Shown: positions 16,290-25,205 of the stretch, piece after piece
How positions within the stretch are numbered: the first letter of the stretch is position 1
Layout of the letters: each line of letters starts with the position of its first letter
Source: SpSt-28 sp036824555
Lineage (GTDB): Archaea > Aenigmatarchaeota > Aenigmatarchaeia > CG10238-14 > SpSt-28
DNA length: 64,000 bases
Assembly (NCBI GenBank): GCA_036824555.1
Contig: DAISZX010000001.1
Span: 1-64,000, forward strand
Reading direction: 5' to 3'
Translations under genes and position numbers: made by a program
The notes under the pieces: generated by a model
What the model was told of the DNA's origin: nothing
The model's database searches: none
The model's input: only the letters and a program-made list of their open reading frames with translations

Positions 16290-17024
16290 ATGACCACTTT
16301 ACACTGGATAATTCTAGCACTCTTGCTAAACAGTTTAATAGGCTTAATTGGTGTATTTTCTCTATTAGTTAGAAGAAAGAAGTTGGATAAAATAATTTTT
16401 CCTCTAGTCTCTTTCACTGCCGGGGTATTATTTGGAGGCGGATTTTACCATTTATTTGTAGAAAGTCTTGATGAGTTAGGAGTAGTGAGCTCTGTCAACT
16501 GGTTTACTGTTGGATTTATTTTATTCTTCATACTTGAAAAGGGCTTGAAGTGGCATCATTGTCATCTATTGAAGTGTAAAGTCCATCCCTTTAGCTACAT
16601 GATATTTTTAGGTGATGCCATTCACAACTTAATCGATGGTATAGTTATTTCTCTAACATTTCTGGTTGATGTAAATCTAGGAATTATAACAACTTTATTG
16701 ATAATAGCTCATGAAGTTCCGCAAGAACTTGGAAATTTCGCTACTGCCATATATGGAGGGATGGAAAAAAGAAAAGCAATTTTATTTACTTTCTTGTCCC
16801 AACTGACTTGTATAGTAGGTGGTCTATTAGGATATTACCTAATGTCTGATGAGCTATTTTTACCTCTATTGCCGATAGCAGCCGGTGGCTTTATTTACAT
16901 CGCTACATCCGATTTGGTACCAGAACTTCATAGAGAAGTTAACCTCAAAAAATCTATCCTATCTTTTACCTTATTCATTCTCGGACTTATTTTTATAATT
17001 TCCCTTAGATTTTTCGAAGTTTAA
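16290..17024 (+). CDS. ZIP-family divalent metal transporter
   Basis: 244 residues, about eight membrane helices. The paired metal-binding motifs are HNLIDGIVIS in helix 4 and HEVPQELG in helix 5, as in GufA/ZupT-like ZIP proteins. A cytoplasmic His/Cys-rich segment (WHHCHLLKCKVH) lies between helices 3 and 4, where ZIP proteins often carry a metal-sensing loop. Likely substrates are zinc, iron or manganese. An RBS-like AAAGAGGT precedes the start. Confidence 0.92.
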   Translation: MTTLHWIILALLLNSLIGLIGVFSLLVRRKKLDKIIFPLVSFTAGVLFGGGFYHLFVESLDELGVVSSVNWFTVGFILFFILEKGLKWHHCHLLKCKVHPFSYMIFLGDAIHNLIDGIVISLTFLVDVNLGIITTLLIIAHEVPQELGNFATAIYGGMEKRKAILFTFLSQLTCIVGGLLGYYLMSDELFLPLLPIAAGGFIYIATSDLVPELHREVNLKKSILSFTLFILGLIFIISLRFFEV

Positions 17025-17047
17025 CAATATTTAATGACATCAAACAT

Positions 17048-17167
17048 CGCTGGGGGTGGGATTTGAACCCACACGGGCGTAAAGCCCACCGGCTTTCTTC
17101 ATTATTGTTCAGTCCTTGAGTTTTCAAAACTCAAGGCCGGCGCCCTACCTGGTTAGGCGACCCCAGC
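17048..17167 (-). tRNA. tRNA-Ser (anticodon UGA) with 35-nt intron
   Basis: Type II tRNA: acceptor GCTGGGG/CCCCAGC, long variable arm with hairpin GGGC-TTTAC-GCCC, T-loop TTCAAAT and discriminator G73, all fitting serine. The anticodon stem CCGGC/GCCGG encloses an extended loop. Placing the intron at 17095-17129, between positions 37 and 38, gives loop CTTGAGA and anticodon UGA. The anticodon side CTTGAG pairs with CTCAAG inside the intron, as in archaeal pre-tRNAs cut by the splicing endonuclease. Junction inferred to within a few bases. Confidence 0.93.
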
Positions 17168-17304
17168 ACTAAAAATAATTATGCTGCTTTGCTTTTAAAC
17201 AGGCATATAGGTTTATCTGAAAATTTTTTAAATTTCGCATCGTTTTCTATTAATTTCTAGTTTATTCATGACATTCATTTTAAATTCAAAAAGATAATTG
17301 ATGA

Positions 17305-18597
17305 ATGGAGTATTTTACGATAGATGATTTCAATTTAAAGGGGAAAACTGTTATAGTTAGAATAGATGTTAACACTTATTACGATACTTCCTCTAAAAAA
17401 CTTTTTGACTCTCCCAGAATTAAAGCTCATTCAAAAACAATAAAAGAGCTTCAAGAAAAGGGGGCTAAATTAGTTGTTTTGGCTCATCAGGGAAGAAGAG
17501 GGGACGAAGATTTTATTGGTTTGGAAAAACATGCCGAACTCATAAATAAATACTTGGACAAGCAGATCGAGTTTGTTGATGACATCGTCGGAGAGAAAGC
17601 CAAGAAAAAGATAAGAGAGTTAAATGATGGAGAAGCAATACTTTTGGATAATGTGAGATTTCTGGATGACGAGACAAAAGAGAAAAGTATAGAGGAACAT
17701 GCGAATTCTACGATAGTTAAAGAGTTGGCACCACTTGCAAATTATTTTGTTTTGGACGGGTTTTCAATCGCTCACAGATCTCATGCTAGCGTAGTAGGCT
17801 TTTCTACAGTTCTTCCTTCAATGGCAGGAAGAGTAATGGAAAATGAATTAAATGCGTTAAGCAGAGCATTCTTCGATTTTGGAGAAAAATTTAGAATAAT
17901 CGGCACTCTTTTAATTCATGATTTACCTAGGTTTCAATTAAAGTGGGATGTTTTTATTTTGGCTGGAGCAAAGGTTGATGATTGTTTAAAGGTTATGGAA
18001 AGATTGCTGAAGTCTGGTAATTTGGAGATGAAAAAGATTTTACTAGGGGGTCTCATTGCTAATCTTTTCCTACATTGCTCAGGGATAGATATAAACGATG
18101 ACAATAGAAAGGTTTTGCAAGACATGGGTTATTTACAATTGGAGGATAGAGCAAGAAGGATTTTGGAAAATTACAAGTATTACATAATAATGCCGGAAGA
18201 CGTAGCCATAGAAAGAGATGGTAATAGAGTTGAGTTTGATGTTTCGAACATTCCTGAGAAAGGTTTGATTCTAGATGTCGGAAGGAAAACTATAGAAAAA
18301 TTCAAAGATGTTCTAAAAGATGCGAAGTACATTATAGTGAAGGGTCCTTTAGGTATGTATGAAAAACAACCATTTTCTATAGGAACGAAAGAAATTTTGG
18401 AAACGCTATCTAATTTAAAATCTTTTAGATTAATTGGTGGTGGTGATACTTCTACAGCCCTAGAAGTTTTTGGAATTCCACAAGAGAAGTTTTCTTATGT
18501 TAGCTTGGCTGGAGGCGCTCTGATAGATTATCTTTCTGGAAAAGAGCTTCCTGGAATTAAAGCTTTGGAGCTATCTTATCGAAAGTTTAAAGTTTAG
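17305..18597 (+). CDS. pgk: Phosphoglycerate kinase
   Basis: Transfers phosphate between 1,3-bisphosphoglycerate and ADP. 430 residues, slightly long for an archaeal PGK. Family marks are VIVRIDVN near the N-terminus, LDNVRFLDDE, the RSHASVVGF loop, GPLGMYE and the nucleotide-binding GGGDTSTALE near the C-terminus. Some positions differ from the common consensus (RIDVNT for RxDFNVP), but the key Asp and Asn remain. It converges with the TPI gene, overlapping by 11 bases, so both strands here encode glycolysis. Confidence 0.94.
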   Translation: MEYFTIDDFNLKGKTVIVRIDVNTYYDTSSKKLFDSPRIKAHSKTIKELQEKGAKLVVLAHQGRRGDEDFIGLEKHAELINKYLDKQIEFVDDIVGEKAKKKIRELNDGEAILLDNVRFLDDETKEKSIEEHANSTIVKELAPLANYFVLDGFSIAHRSHASVVGFSTVLPSMAGRVMENELNALSRAFFDFGEKFRIIGTLLIHDLPRFQLKWDVFILAGAKVDDCLKVMERLLKSGNLEMKKILLGGLIANLFLHCSGIDINDDNRKVLQDMGYLQLEDRARRILENYKYYIIMPEDVAIERDGNRVEFDVSNIPEKGLILDVGRKTIEKFKDVLKDAKYIIVKGPLGMYEKQPFSIGTKEILETLSNLKSFRLIGGGDTSTALEVFGIPQEKFSYVSLAGGALIDYLSGKELPGIKALELSYRKFKV

Positions 18598-19264
18598 TAC
18601 CATGTTTCACAAAAACTCTTGCGATTTTCTCCAGAAATCGTTTCTTGTTTTCTGAAAAAACGAATGCGCTAGCTATCAAAACTCCATCTACTCCAATATC
18701 TAATGCAGCCTTAACGTCTTCCTCATTAGTTATACCAGCTCCACACATCTTCACGATATTTGGGTTTATTTCCTTAACTACTTTAACAAATTCCTCAAGG
18801 GATTTAGCCCTATATTTTGATACAGCTTTACCACTTGCAATTAATTCTGGTGGTTCGTAACTTAAAGAATATGGAGACATTTTGGCAATTTTTTTCGCTT
18901 CTTTTATGGTAGAGGCTAAGGCGAATATTTTAAAGTTATACTTTCTTGCAATTTTGATTACTCTTTCTATTTTCTGGATAGGGAGTTTTCTTTCGGAGTG
19001 ATTTATCAAAGAACCATAAACTCCATATTCTTTCAAAGAATTGAACGAAATGCTACCAGTAAACCTCCCCTCTTCTACATCATCAACATGCTGAGCCAAA
19101 ACAGGAATTTTAACATTTTTTATAACCGATGGGATGTCCAGAAATTGTGGGGATACAAAGATTTTGACTCCATACTTTTTTGAAACAACTTCAGCAATTT
19201 TTGCAAGCTTTATAGCTTTGTTTCCACAAGCCTCTCTATATGCTTTAAAGTTTAGGACAATCAT
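18587..19264 (-). CDS. tpiA: Triosephosphate isomerase
   Basis: Interconverts DHAP and glyceraldehyde 3-phosphate. The 225-residue length is the compact archaeal form. Active-site residues are the Lys in NFKAY, the His in NHSER and the Glu in YEPPELIASGKA. Phosphate-binding GVDGVLIASAFV is near the C-terminus. Start ATG overlaps the aldolase stop by four bases. Last gene of the GH57-pfkB-fba-tpi operon. Confidence 0.96.
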   Translation of the reverse strand: MIVLNFKAYREACGNKAIKLAKIAEVVSKKYGVKIFVSPQFLDIPSVIKNVKIPVLAQHVDDVEEGRFTGSISFNSLKEYGVYGSLINHSERKLPIQKIERVIKIARKYNFKIFALASTIKEAKKIAKMSPYSLSYEPPELIASGKAVSKYRAKSLEEFVKVVKEINPNIVKMCGAGITNEEDVKAALDIGVDGVLIASAFVFSENKKRFLEKIARVFVKHGTKL

Positions 19265-20037
19265 TTATGAACAATCCTCCTAATTTCCTTGAGCAAGTTT
19301 ATTGCTTCCTCATCTTTTCTCATCCAGACGTTTCTTCCAATCGCAACCCCAGCCGCACCAACGCTCATAACATCCTCAACGATTTTTAGCACATCACTTT
19401 CTTCTGAAATCTTTGGCCCACCAGCTACCAGAACCGGAACAAAACAATCTTTAACAACTTTTGAGAAACTCTCCTTATCGCCAGTATAGTAAGTTTTAAC
19501 AATATCGAATCCAATCTCTGCTCCAGCTCTGGCTGCATACCTTATTGCTTCAGCATCATATTTCGACTTAATCTTCTTTCCTCTTGGGTATGCAAATCCA
19601 AGAATTGGCATTTTGTATTTATTAGCTTCTTGCTTTATTTCCTTAAACATTCCAAACATCTCGGCCTCTTTTTCAGAACCAAAGTAAATCGTGCATGCTA
19701 TTGCTTTGGCTCCAACTTCTTTAGCCTCCTTTACACTTGTTACAATTTGCTGAATTTGGTTTTCATCGGGAGATAAACTAGTTCTAGCTGTTATTTTAAC
19801 GATTATCGGTATTTTGTTGGAAATGTTTTTTATCTTTCTGGCAACCCCGACATGAACTATTAATCCATCAACTTTCCCATCAACAGCTATTTTTGCAATT
19901 CTTTCTGGAGAAATATCTATTCCATCATAAACGCTTGGACCATGCTCAACAGCATGGTCAAAAGCCAGCAATACGGCTTTCCCATCTTTCATTATTTCTC
20001 TAAGCTTTTTCTCTTTAGACTCAAACATTTTTCTCAC
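19261..20037 (-). CDS. Class I fructose-1,6-bisphosphate aldolase, archaeal DhnA type
   Basis: Cleaves or forms fructose 1,6-bisphosphate through a Schiff base. 258 residues of the DhnA/FbaB family: LAFDHAVEHGP at the N-terminus, the likely Schiff-base Lys in DIVKTYYTGD, and phosphate-binding VAGGPK and GVAIGRNVW. Overlaps the preceding kinase by 17 bases and tpiA by four. Some archaeal relatives also have FBPase activity or act in 2-amino-3,7-dideoxy-heptulosonate synthesis; the operon favours glycolysis. Confidence 0.92.
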   Translation of the reverse strand: MRKMFESKEKKLREIMKDGKAVLLAFDHAVEHGPSVYDGIDISPERIAKIAVDGKVDGLIVHVGVARKIKNISNKIPIIVKITARTSLSPDENQIQQIVTSVKEAKEVGAKAIACTIYFGSEKEAEMFGMFKEIKQEANKYKMPILGFAYPRGKKIKSKYDAEAIRYAARAGAEIGFDIVKTYYTGDKESFSKVVKDCFVPVLVAGGPKISEESDVLKIVEDVMSVGAAGVAIGRNVWMRKDEEAINLLKEIRRIVHK

Positions 20038-20956
20038 TCATAAATTCCATAACTTCTTTTTCACTAGGAAAATAACCTTTACCTTTGCTAATTTTTAGCG
20101 CAGCATAGGCATTTGAGAATTTCATAGAAAATTCGAAAGAAGAAGTTTTTGAATAGGAATGAACGAATGCCGCTGTGAATGAATCACCAGCACCTGTAGT
20201 ATCAATCACCTTCACCTTATAAGCTTTAAAAATTTTAATCTCCTTTTCAAAAATCACAGAACCATTTTTGCCCATCGTGACTATTACATTAGAATTTGAA
20301 ATTTTTTTTAGCTTTCTACATGCCTCTAAAGGATTTTTGGTTTTAGTCAATTTCATCGCTTCTTTCTTATTCATTATAACAAAGTCTGATTTTTTGAGTA
20401 ATTTTAACAAATTATTTTTCTGGTAATCTACCATAGCAACGCTTGGGTTACAAACCACCTTCACTCCATTATTTTTTGCAACTTTTATTGCTTTTTCCAA
20501 AAATCTAATATTTTCTTTGCTTATCATGCTAGTAAAGATAAACCACTCGCATCTTCTAATCGAGTCTTCATTTAGATCATTTTCATCTAAAAGATTATTT
20601 GCCCCTCTATAAGTTAATATAGTCTTTTCTCCGCCATAAATAAAAACGAGGGAAAATCCAGTTAAGGAATTCTCTATACCGACATTTCTAATAGATATAC
20701 CACTTTTTCTCATTTCTTTCAAAATCATTTTTCCATAAGTGTCATTACCGACCTTACCGAAAAATTCGACATTGTTTCCTAGTATAGAAAGAACTTTTGC
20801 CACGTTAAATCCAGAGCCACCAACGTCCAAAGATATTCTATCCAACTGAATTTTATAGTCGAATGGAAATGCAATCATATCTTTCAAAAGAGAAATATTT
20901 TTTGAAGGATATATTGTTATATCAATTACAAGAGAACCAACTACACAAGCTCTCAT
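20021..20956 (-). CDS. PfkB-family sugar kinase, candidate phosphofructokinase
   Basis: 311 residues, ribokinase fold. The N-terminal GGSGFNVAKVLSILG substrate loop and the C-terminal DTTGAGDSFTAAF anion hole with its catalytic Asp are both intact. PfkB members phosphorylate many sugars; being wedged between a GH57 glucanase (1-base overlap) and aldolase/TPI (17-base overlap) argues for fructose 6-phosphate kinase, as shown for some crenarchaeal PFK-B enzymes. That assignment is inference from context. Confidence 0.85.
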   Translation of the reverse strand: MRACVVGSLVIDITIYPSKNISLLKDMIAFPFDYKIQLDRISLDVGGSGFNVAKVLSILGNNVEFFGKVGNDTYGKMILKEMRKSGISIRNVGIENSLTGFSLVFIYGGEKTILTYRGANNLLDENDLNEDSIRRCEWFIFTSMISKENIRFLEKAIKVAKNNGVKVVCNPSVAMVDYQKNNLLKLLKKSDFVIMNKKEAMKLTKTKNPLEACRKLKKISNSNVIVTMGKNGSVIFEKEIKIFKAYKVKVIDTTGAGDSFTAAFVHSYSKTSSFEFSMKFSNAYAALKISKGKGYFPSEKEVMEFMSEKNV

Positions 20957-22221
20957 TACTGTATTTTTTCTCTTTCAAATAAATTCCTTTGTTGTATGAA
21001 AAGCCTTGCCTTAAAATCTGCTAATATTCCCATAAAATTCGCAAAAGCTTCTTCTGGAGTACCGAAACTACTAAAATATTTATGAACATCTCCATCAGCC
21101 CACCATTTATTACAAATGTAATAATAATGATCGCTTTGTTGCAAGAGCCTCCAAATTTTAATTAGTTCTTGATTTCCACACTTTTTAACGATTTTCTCCA
21201 AGTTCTTAACTTCTTCAAAAACAATTTGTTGCATTCTATTTCCCAACCAAGCTGATACATCCCTTTCCATATCAGCCCAAGAAACTGTTGAAAACTCGAA
21301 GACGTCAATCTCTCCAATGGGTTGATACTTCTCGATTACTTCGCTAGCCTTCAGGAATTCTAGGTTGTCATACCTCAAAACCATGTAGGGTAAAGCTCTC
21401 AAAAACCAAAATATTCCACTTTCCTCTGGTTGGTGCTCACCAAATGTTTCGTAATCCATAAAAATGTTTATAACTTGACCTGGAGTAGCGCTTAGCCAGG
21501 CTGCATATTTTTCCGCTGTTAAGGGCCATTGATCCCAATTTCTTGCAGAGAATCTGTAACCAATGTCGTCACTCAACCTATAATTTCTCAACAGTACTCT
21601 TATTCTTTTGTCTGGGGTGGGGTCATTTGGATAGCAGTACTTTCTAATGTAGACATAATTTGGATTTCTCCATTGTAATATTCTCTCTGTGCCTTCTGTA
21701 AATATGGCTTTAAAACCTAAACTTTCAACAATTTTCGCAATCCTATTATTGTAAATCATTTCTGTATTAACAAAAACTTTTGGTTCAACACCAAAATAAT
21801 CTCTTAGCATTTGCTTATGCATCTCTACTTGTTCTATAAATTCGTTTTCACTTTCATATAGACTAGCTAAAGAATGAAAGTATGTTTCTCCATAAAACTC
21901 AACTTCCTTTTTTTCTGCCAGTTGCTTGAACGTAGACAAAACATCCTTGTTAAACTTTTCAGCGCTCTCAACAAAGGTTCCAGTTAGGCTAAAACCAATT
22001 TTAAACTTCTTTTTTTCATGCTTCATATTGTCAAGAATTTCTAGTAGTATGCGATTTGTTGGCAAATAGCATTTGTTTGCAACTCTATCAAAGATCCACT
22101 TATTGAGCCCGTTGTTAAAATACGAGTCAAACAATTTTCTATCTTCTATAAAACCATTCGCCTGAAAATTAGCAATTCTAAAAGGCTGATGTACCTGAAA
22201 TGATAAAGTGACCGAGGGCAT
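20956..22221 (-). CDS. GH57 alpha-amylase-like enzyme
   Basis: 421 residues with all five GH57 motifs: FQVHQPFR, YGETYFHS, FVNTEMIY (Glu nucleophile), MDYETFGEHQP (Asp acid/base) and STVSWADMERDVSAWLGN. This pattern matches the archaeal alpha-amylase branch more than glucanotransferases or branching enzymes. No signal peptide, so it works on intracellular glucan. It shares a TAATG junction with the sugar kinase, placing glucan hydrolysis and glycolysis in one transcript. Confidence 0.92.
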   Translation of the reverse strand: MPSVTLSFQVHQPFRIANFQANGFIEDRKLFDSYFNNGLNKWIFDRVANKCYLPTNRILLEILDNMKHEKKKFKIGFSLTGTFVESAEKFNKDVLSTFKQLAEKKEVEFYGETYFHSLASLYESENEFIEQVEMHKQMLRDYFGVEPKVFVNTEMIYNNRIAKIVESLGFKAIFTEGTERILQWRNPNYVYIRKYCYPNDPTPDKRIRVLLRNYRLSDDIGYRFSARNWDQWPLTAEKYAAWLSATPGQVINIFMDYETFGEHQPEESGIFWFLRALPYMVLRYDNLEFLKASEVIEKYQPIGEIDVFEFSTVSWADMERDVSAWLGNRMQQIVFEEVKNLEKIVKKCGNQELIKIWRLLQQSDHYYYICNKWWADGDVHKYFSSFGTPEEAFANFMGILADFKARLFIQQRNLFEREKIQ

Positions 22222-22248
22222 AGATTACTTTTATCTTCGATATAAAAA

Positions 22249-22728
22249 TCAGTAACTCCAATAGTATGAGAACCATCTTAACTCAGAACCAACTAAAGAA
22301 AGAAGAAGGGCTTTGAAGAATTTACCAATAAAGGTAGCAACTAAAAACTTTTTAATTTCATACTTTCCTATACCAGCAGAAATTCCAACAACATCGAAGG
22401 GAAACGGCAGGAATGCTGTAATTAGAATTGCAAAAAAGCCATACTTCTTAAAGAGTTTTTCAAACTTTCTCAAACCCTTTTTGTGTTTACTTTCTAGTAA
22501 TTTATTTCCACCCAGTCCTATAAAGTAGCTAGTTAGTTCTCCAATCGACATCCCAGCTGCAGAAATTACGGCAAGTAGTAAGGGATTCATACCATATGCG
22601 GAGGAAAGGATAATTATCAAGTAGAGTGGAGCTGGCAGGAAAATGGTGGATGTAGAAATAAGGCTTATTAAGAAAACTCCAAGATACCCGAAAGAAGGAA
22701 GTAAAATTTTTGCAAGAAGTTCTATCAT
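22249..22728 (-). CDS. DedA/VTT-domain membrane protein
   Basis: 159 residues with four to five hydrophobic segments. The core GLGGNKLLESKH...FFAILITAFLPFPFDVVGISAGIG matches the DedA/SNARE-associated (VTT) family, including the Phe/Pro-rich re-entrant loop. The family includes lipid-carrier flippases and transporters; substrate unknown. It lies two bases from an unrecognised gene upstream and 27 bases before the GH57 gene, probably one operon. Confidence 0.82.
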   Translation of the reverse strand: MIELLAKILLPSFGYLGVFLISLISTSTIFLPAPLYLIIILSSAYGMNPLLLAVISAAGMSIGELTSYFIGLGGNKLLESKHKKGLRKFEKLFKKYGFFAILITAFLPFPFDVVGISAGIGKYEIKKFLVATFIGKFFKALLLSLVGSELRWFSYYWSY

Positions 22729-22730
22729 AA

Positions 22731-23156
22731 TTATCCTATGTAGCCTTTATTCTCCTCTTTTTGCGCAGGTACTACCACGGGAAACGGTAATGGAGAAGGT
22801 AGTCTTATTTCATCCGCAAGAAATATTGCTAAGGTTAAGCATTTTTTGAAGAGAAAGTTCTTTACCTCTAGATCTGCACTTTCCGGCAGTCTCTTTTCTT
22901 TCTTCCACATTTTTATGGCATCTTTGACGTCCTTACCTTCATATAGCAAATTCCCATGCATCTCTATTTTTCCAAAGCCCTCTTTATACTCTACAAAAAA
23001 TTCAAAACCAATCTCCAACACTTTTTGCTTGTTAAGAATTTCTATTTCTTTTTCCTCAACTGAAATCAATTTAACAGAAGATGAGATGTCAACCTTACCA
23101 GAAATTTCTTTTGTTTTGCTTGCTTCTATCTTTGTAAAATTGTATCCAATTATCAT
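22731..23156 (-). CDS. Conserved-looking hypothetical protein
   Basis: 141 residues, soluble, no membrane helix. The N-terminal half is beta-rich with alternating charged and hydrophobic residues; the C-terminal third is helical (LFKKCLTLAIFLADEIRL) and ends in a Pro-rich tail with LPSPLPFPVV. I do not recognise the family with confidence. First gene of the leftward operon that runs through DedA to tpiA; divergent from the presenilin-like gene by about 50 bases. Confidence 0.55.
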   Translation of the reverse strand: MIIGYNFTKIEASKTKEISGKVDISSSVKLISVEEKEIEILNKQKVLEIGFEFFVEYKEGFGKIEMHGNLLYEGKDVKDAIKMWKKEKRLPESADLEVKNFLFKKCLTLAIFLADEIRLPSPLPFPVVVPAQKEENKGYIG

Positions 23157-23205
23157 CCATTCAATTATTTTTTCAATTATTTAAGCCTAATTTTCTATTT
23201 TTTCG

Positions 23206-24024
23206 ATGAGAGAAGTCTTACTATTATCTATTTTTTTCTTTGCAGTATCAATTTTCTCAATATATCTCGGAATCTTAACGAGAGAAGCCATATTAAGTGG
23301 TAAAATAGAGCCAGTTTTTCAAAATCCTTCCGACTACAGAAACTCTTTCTACCTTTTAATTCTGATTCTTATTGGTACTGCAATAATGCTGGCTCTAACA
23401 AAGATAAAGTTCGAGTTTATTAAAATTCTAGAAAATATTGCTCTCCTTTTTCTAATCTCTACAACATTCTCCTATTTTTTACCATCCCCCTTACAATTCC
23501 TACCTTCCCTATTACTAATAGCTCTATCTGAAGTAAGACCATCTTTCCTTCTAAAAAACGTTTGTCTACTTCTATCTGTTCCATCGGCTTCCGCAATAAT
23601 AGGTGCGTCGCTAGACTACAGAGTGGTACTCCTGTTCTTCTTTGCCTTAACGCTCTACGATATAATTTCTGTTTTTTTGACGAAGCATATGGTTTATCTT
23701 GCAGAAAAGTTGATAGAAAAGCCCACTGCTTTAATTTCTGTTTTCCCTTCAGGAAAAGTGAGAAACGTAAGATTTGGTAAGGGCGTGAAAAAAATTGGGG
23801 TAATCGCACTTGGTGCCGGAGACTATTTCATGCCATCTTCTTTCTCCGTTTCCCTATTACAATTGGGAATAAAACATGCTTTATTTCCGCTCTTCTTTAA
23901 TACAATAGCTTTATTTGTTTTGTTTTATTTACTAAGTAAAAGGAAAATTACGAGACCCCTACCAGCCATACCTTTCTTATTCCTCTCATCTTTGGCAGCC
24001 TTATTCGTTTCATTTTATCTCTAG
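23206..24024 (+). CDS. Presenilin/signal-peptide-peptidase family intramembrane aspartyl protease
   Basis: 272 residues with about nine hydrophobic helices. The catalytic Asp pair is visible: YDIISVF in one helix and GAGDYFMPSS (GxGD) in a later one, followed by a PAxP-like LPAIP motif. These three together identify family A22. By family knowledge it cleaves transmembrane segments of membrane proteins or signal-peptide remnants. Followed 36 bases on by another membrane protein gene. Substrates unknown. Confidence 0.88.
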   Translation: MREVLLLSIFFFAVSIFSIYLGILTREAILSGKIEPVFQNPSDYRNSFYLLILILIGTAIMLALTKIKFEFIKILENIALLFLISTTFSYFLPSPLQFLPSLLLIALSEVRPSFLLKNVCLLLSVPSASAIIGASLDYRVVLLFFFALTLYDIISVFLTKHMVYLAEKLIEKPTALISVFPSGKVRNVRFGKGVKKIGVIALGAGDYFMPSSFSVSLLQLGIKHALFPLFFNTIALFVLFYLLSKRKITRPLPAIPFLFLSSLAALFVSFYL

Positions 24025-24060
24025 TTTATATTTTTAAACCATGGAATAAAAATTCTATTG

Positions 24061-24492
24061 ATGAAAACAAAGCTGATAGATAAGTTGTTTGAAATCTTTG
24101 GAAATGAGGAAAGAAAGAGAAGGATTGAAAAAATAAAGGAAAGGGTCTACGAGGCATTATCATTACCGACAATCATATTGTTTGGGCTTTTGATAAAAAT
24201 CTTACTCTCATTCGTAGGTTGGGTTAAGGCATTATTAATCTCTTGGGGAATCTTGGATGGTGTTATCTCTAACTATATTTACAGGGAGGAAAAGTTTTTC
24301 CCCTATCAATTCCTACGGTATGGAAGGATAATAGCTAACTTAGGTGGAATAATTTCTCCGGTACTTCCAATAATCTGGAATATATCCGACGGAATCTACA
24401 GTATGATCATCTACGAAAAGGCGCATCCCGTTGAGAACCTTTCGAGGCTCGGTAGAGTTCTGAACGGAGCAATGTTTGTTGCGTTAGCCTAG
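24061..24492 (+). CDS. Hypothetical membrane protein
   Basis: 143 residues, family not recognised. A charged helical N-terminus (about 35 residues) precedes three or four moderately hydrophobic segments with many Gly, Trp and Tyr. ATG 24061 is preferred to the TTG just before it. A TATA-like TATATTTTTAAA lies about 25 bases upstream, suggesting its own promoter. Located between the presenilin-like gene and tRNA-Gln. Confidence 0.55.
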   Translation: MKTKLIDKLFEIFGNEERKRRIEKIKERVYEALSLPTIILFGLLIKILLSFVGWVKALLISWGILDGVISNYIYREEKFFPYQFLRYGRIIANLGGIISPVLPIIWNISDGIYSMIIYEKAHPVENLSRLGRVLNGAMFVALA

Positions 24493-24541
24493 AATTTATA
24501 AGAATAGGACATTAAGAAATAAATTATATTGGAGCTTTGAG

Positions 24542-24654
24542 AGCCCCGTCGTCTAGCGGCCAAGGATACCGGGCTTTGGTCTATTCAACCAAAGCTTTGA
24601 TAAAGGATGATAGGAAGAAACCCGGGGACGGCGGTTCGAATCCGCCCGGGGCTA
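24542..24654 (+). tRNA. tRNA-Gln (anticodon UUG) with 40-nt intron
   Basis: Seven-pair acceptor stem beginning with the A1-U72 pair, discriminator A73, T-arm GGCGG-TTCGAAT-CCGCC, anticodon stem CCGGG/CCCGG. With an intron at 24580-24619, between positions 37 and 38, the loop reads CTTTGGA, giving anticodon UUG. CTTTGG pairs with CCAAAG in the intron. The intron ends in GAAGAA, as do both tRNA-Ser introns in this window. The tRNA ends one base before the DUF655 stop codon on the other strand. Confidence 0.93.
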
Positions 24655-24655
24655 T

Positions 24656-25201
24656 TCACCTAACAAAAATTCTATGTCTTTCTTCCTTATTTTGAATTTC
24701 CTGCAATACCCTTTTTACAATCATTCTTTTTGGATCTGGTATCATTTCAACTCTTCTTTTTATGTCCTCGAAAGATTCGAAAGGTTTCTTTTTCCTTTCT
24801 TGAAGTATATTGAACAAGTGTTTTTTACCTAAGCCAGGCAAGAGCTCTAGAGAATGCATTCTGGGAGAAAGGGGGGTGGCAGTATTAAAGAAATTAACAA
24901 ACCTACTCTCATTCTTTTCAACAATTTCAGATACCACTTCTTCTAGTGTATTTTTTGCAAGGCTTGTTAATTCATCATAAGTTATTCTCCTCTTAATGTA
25001 TTCAACCACATCTCTCTTACCACTTCCAATATAAAGTCTATCCTTAGGTTTAACTTGGGCATCCCTCTTTACTACAACCTCAAGTAAAGAAAAATATGTT
25101 TCACCAATACCTTGTACAGTCGGCTCAGGCCTCTTATCTGTGGCTTTCCCCATCGGAAGAAAGTCTAGAACTATCAAATATTCTTCTTTGACCAAGAACA
25201 T
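24656..25201 (-). CDS. DUF655 nucleic-acid-binding protein
   Basis: 181 residues of the archaeal DUF655 family. An OB-like first half (DRLYIGSGKRDVVEYIKRRITYDEL) is followed by a helix-hairpin-helix region with LELLPGLGKKHLFNILQERKKKPF. By family knowledge it is a predicted DNA/RNA-binding protein. ATG 25201, preceded by GGGTG and four bases after the rpoF stop, is preferred to an in-frame ATG at 25231 that would overlap rpoF. Linkage to rpoF and L21e suggests a role in transcription or translation. Confidence 0.9.
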   Translation of the reverse strand: MFLVKEEYLIVLDFLPMGKATDKRPEPTVQGIGETYFSLLEVVVKRDAQVKPKDRLYIGSGKRDVVEYIKRRITYDELTSLAKNTLEEVVSEIVEKNESRFVNFFNTATPLSPRMHSLELLPGLGKKHLFNILQERKKKPFESFEDIKRRVEMIPDPKRMIVKRVLQEIQNKEERHRIFVR

Positions 25202-25205
25202 CACC

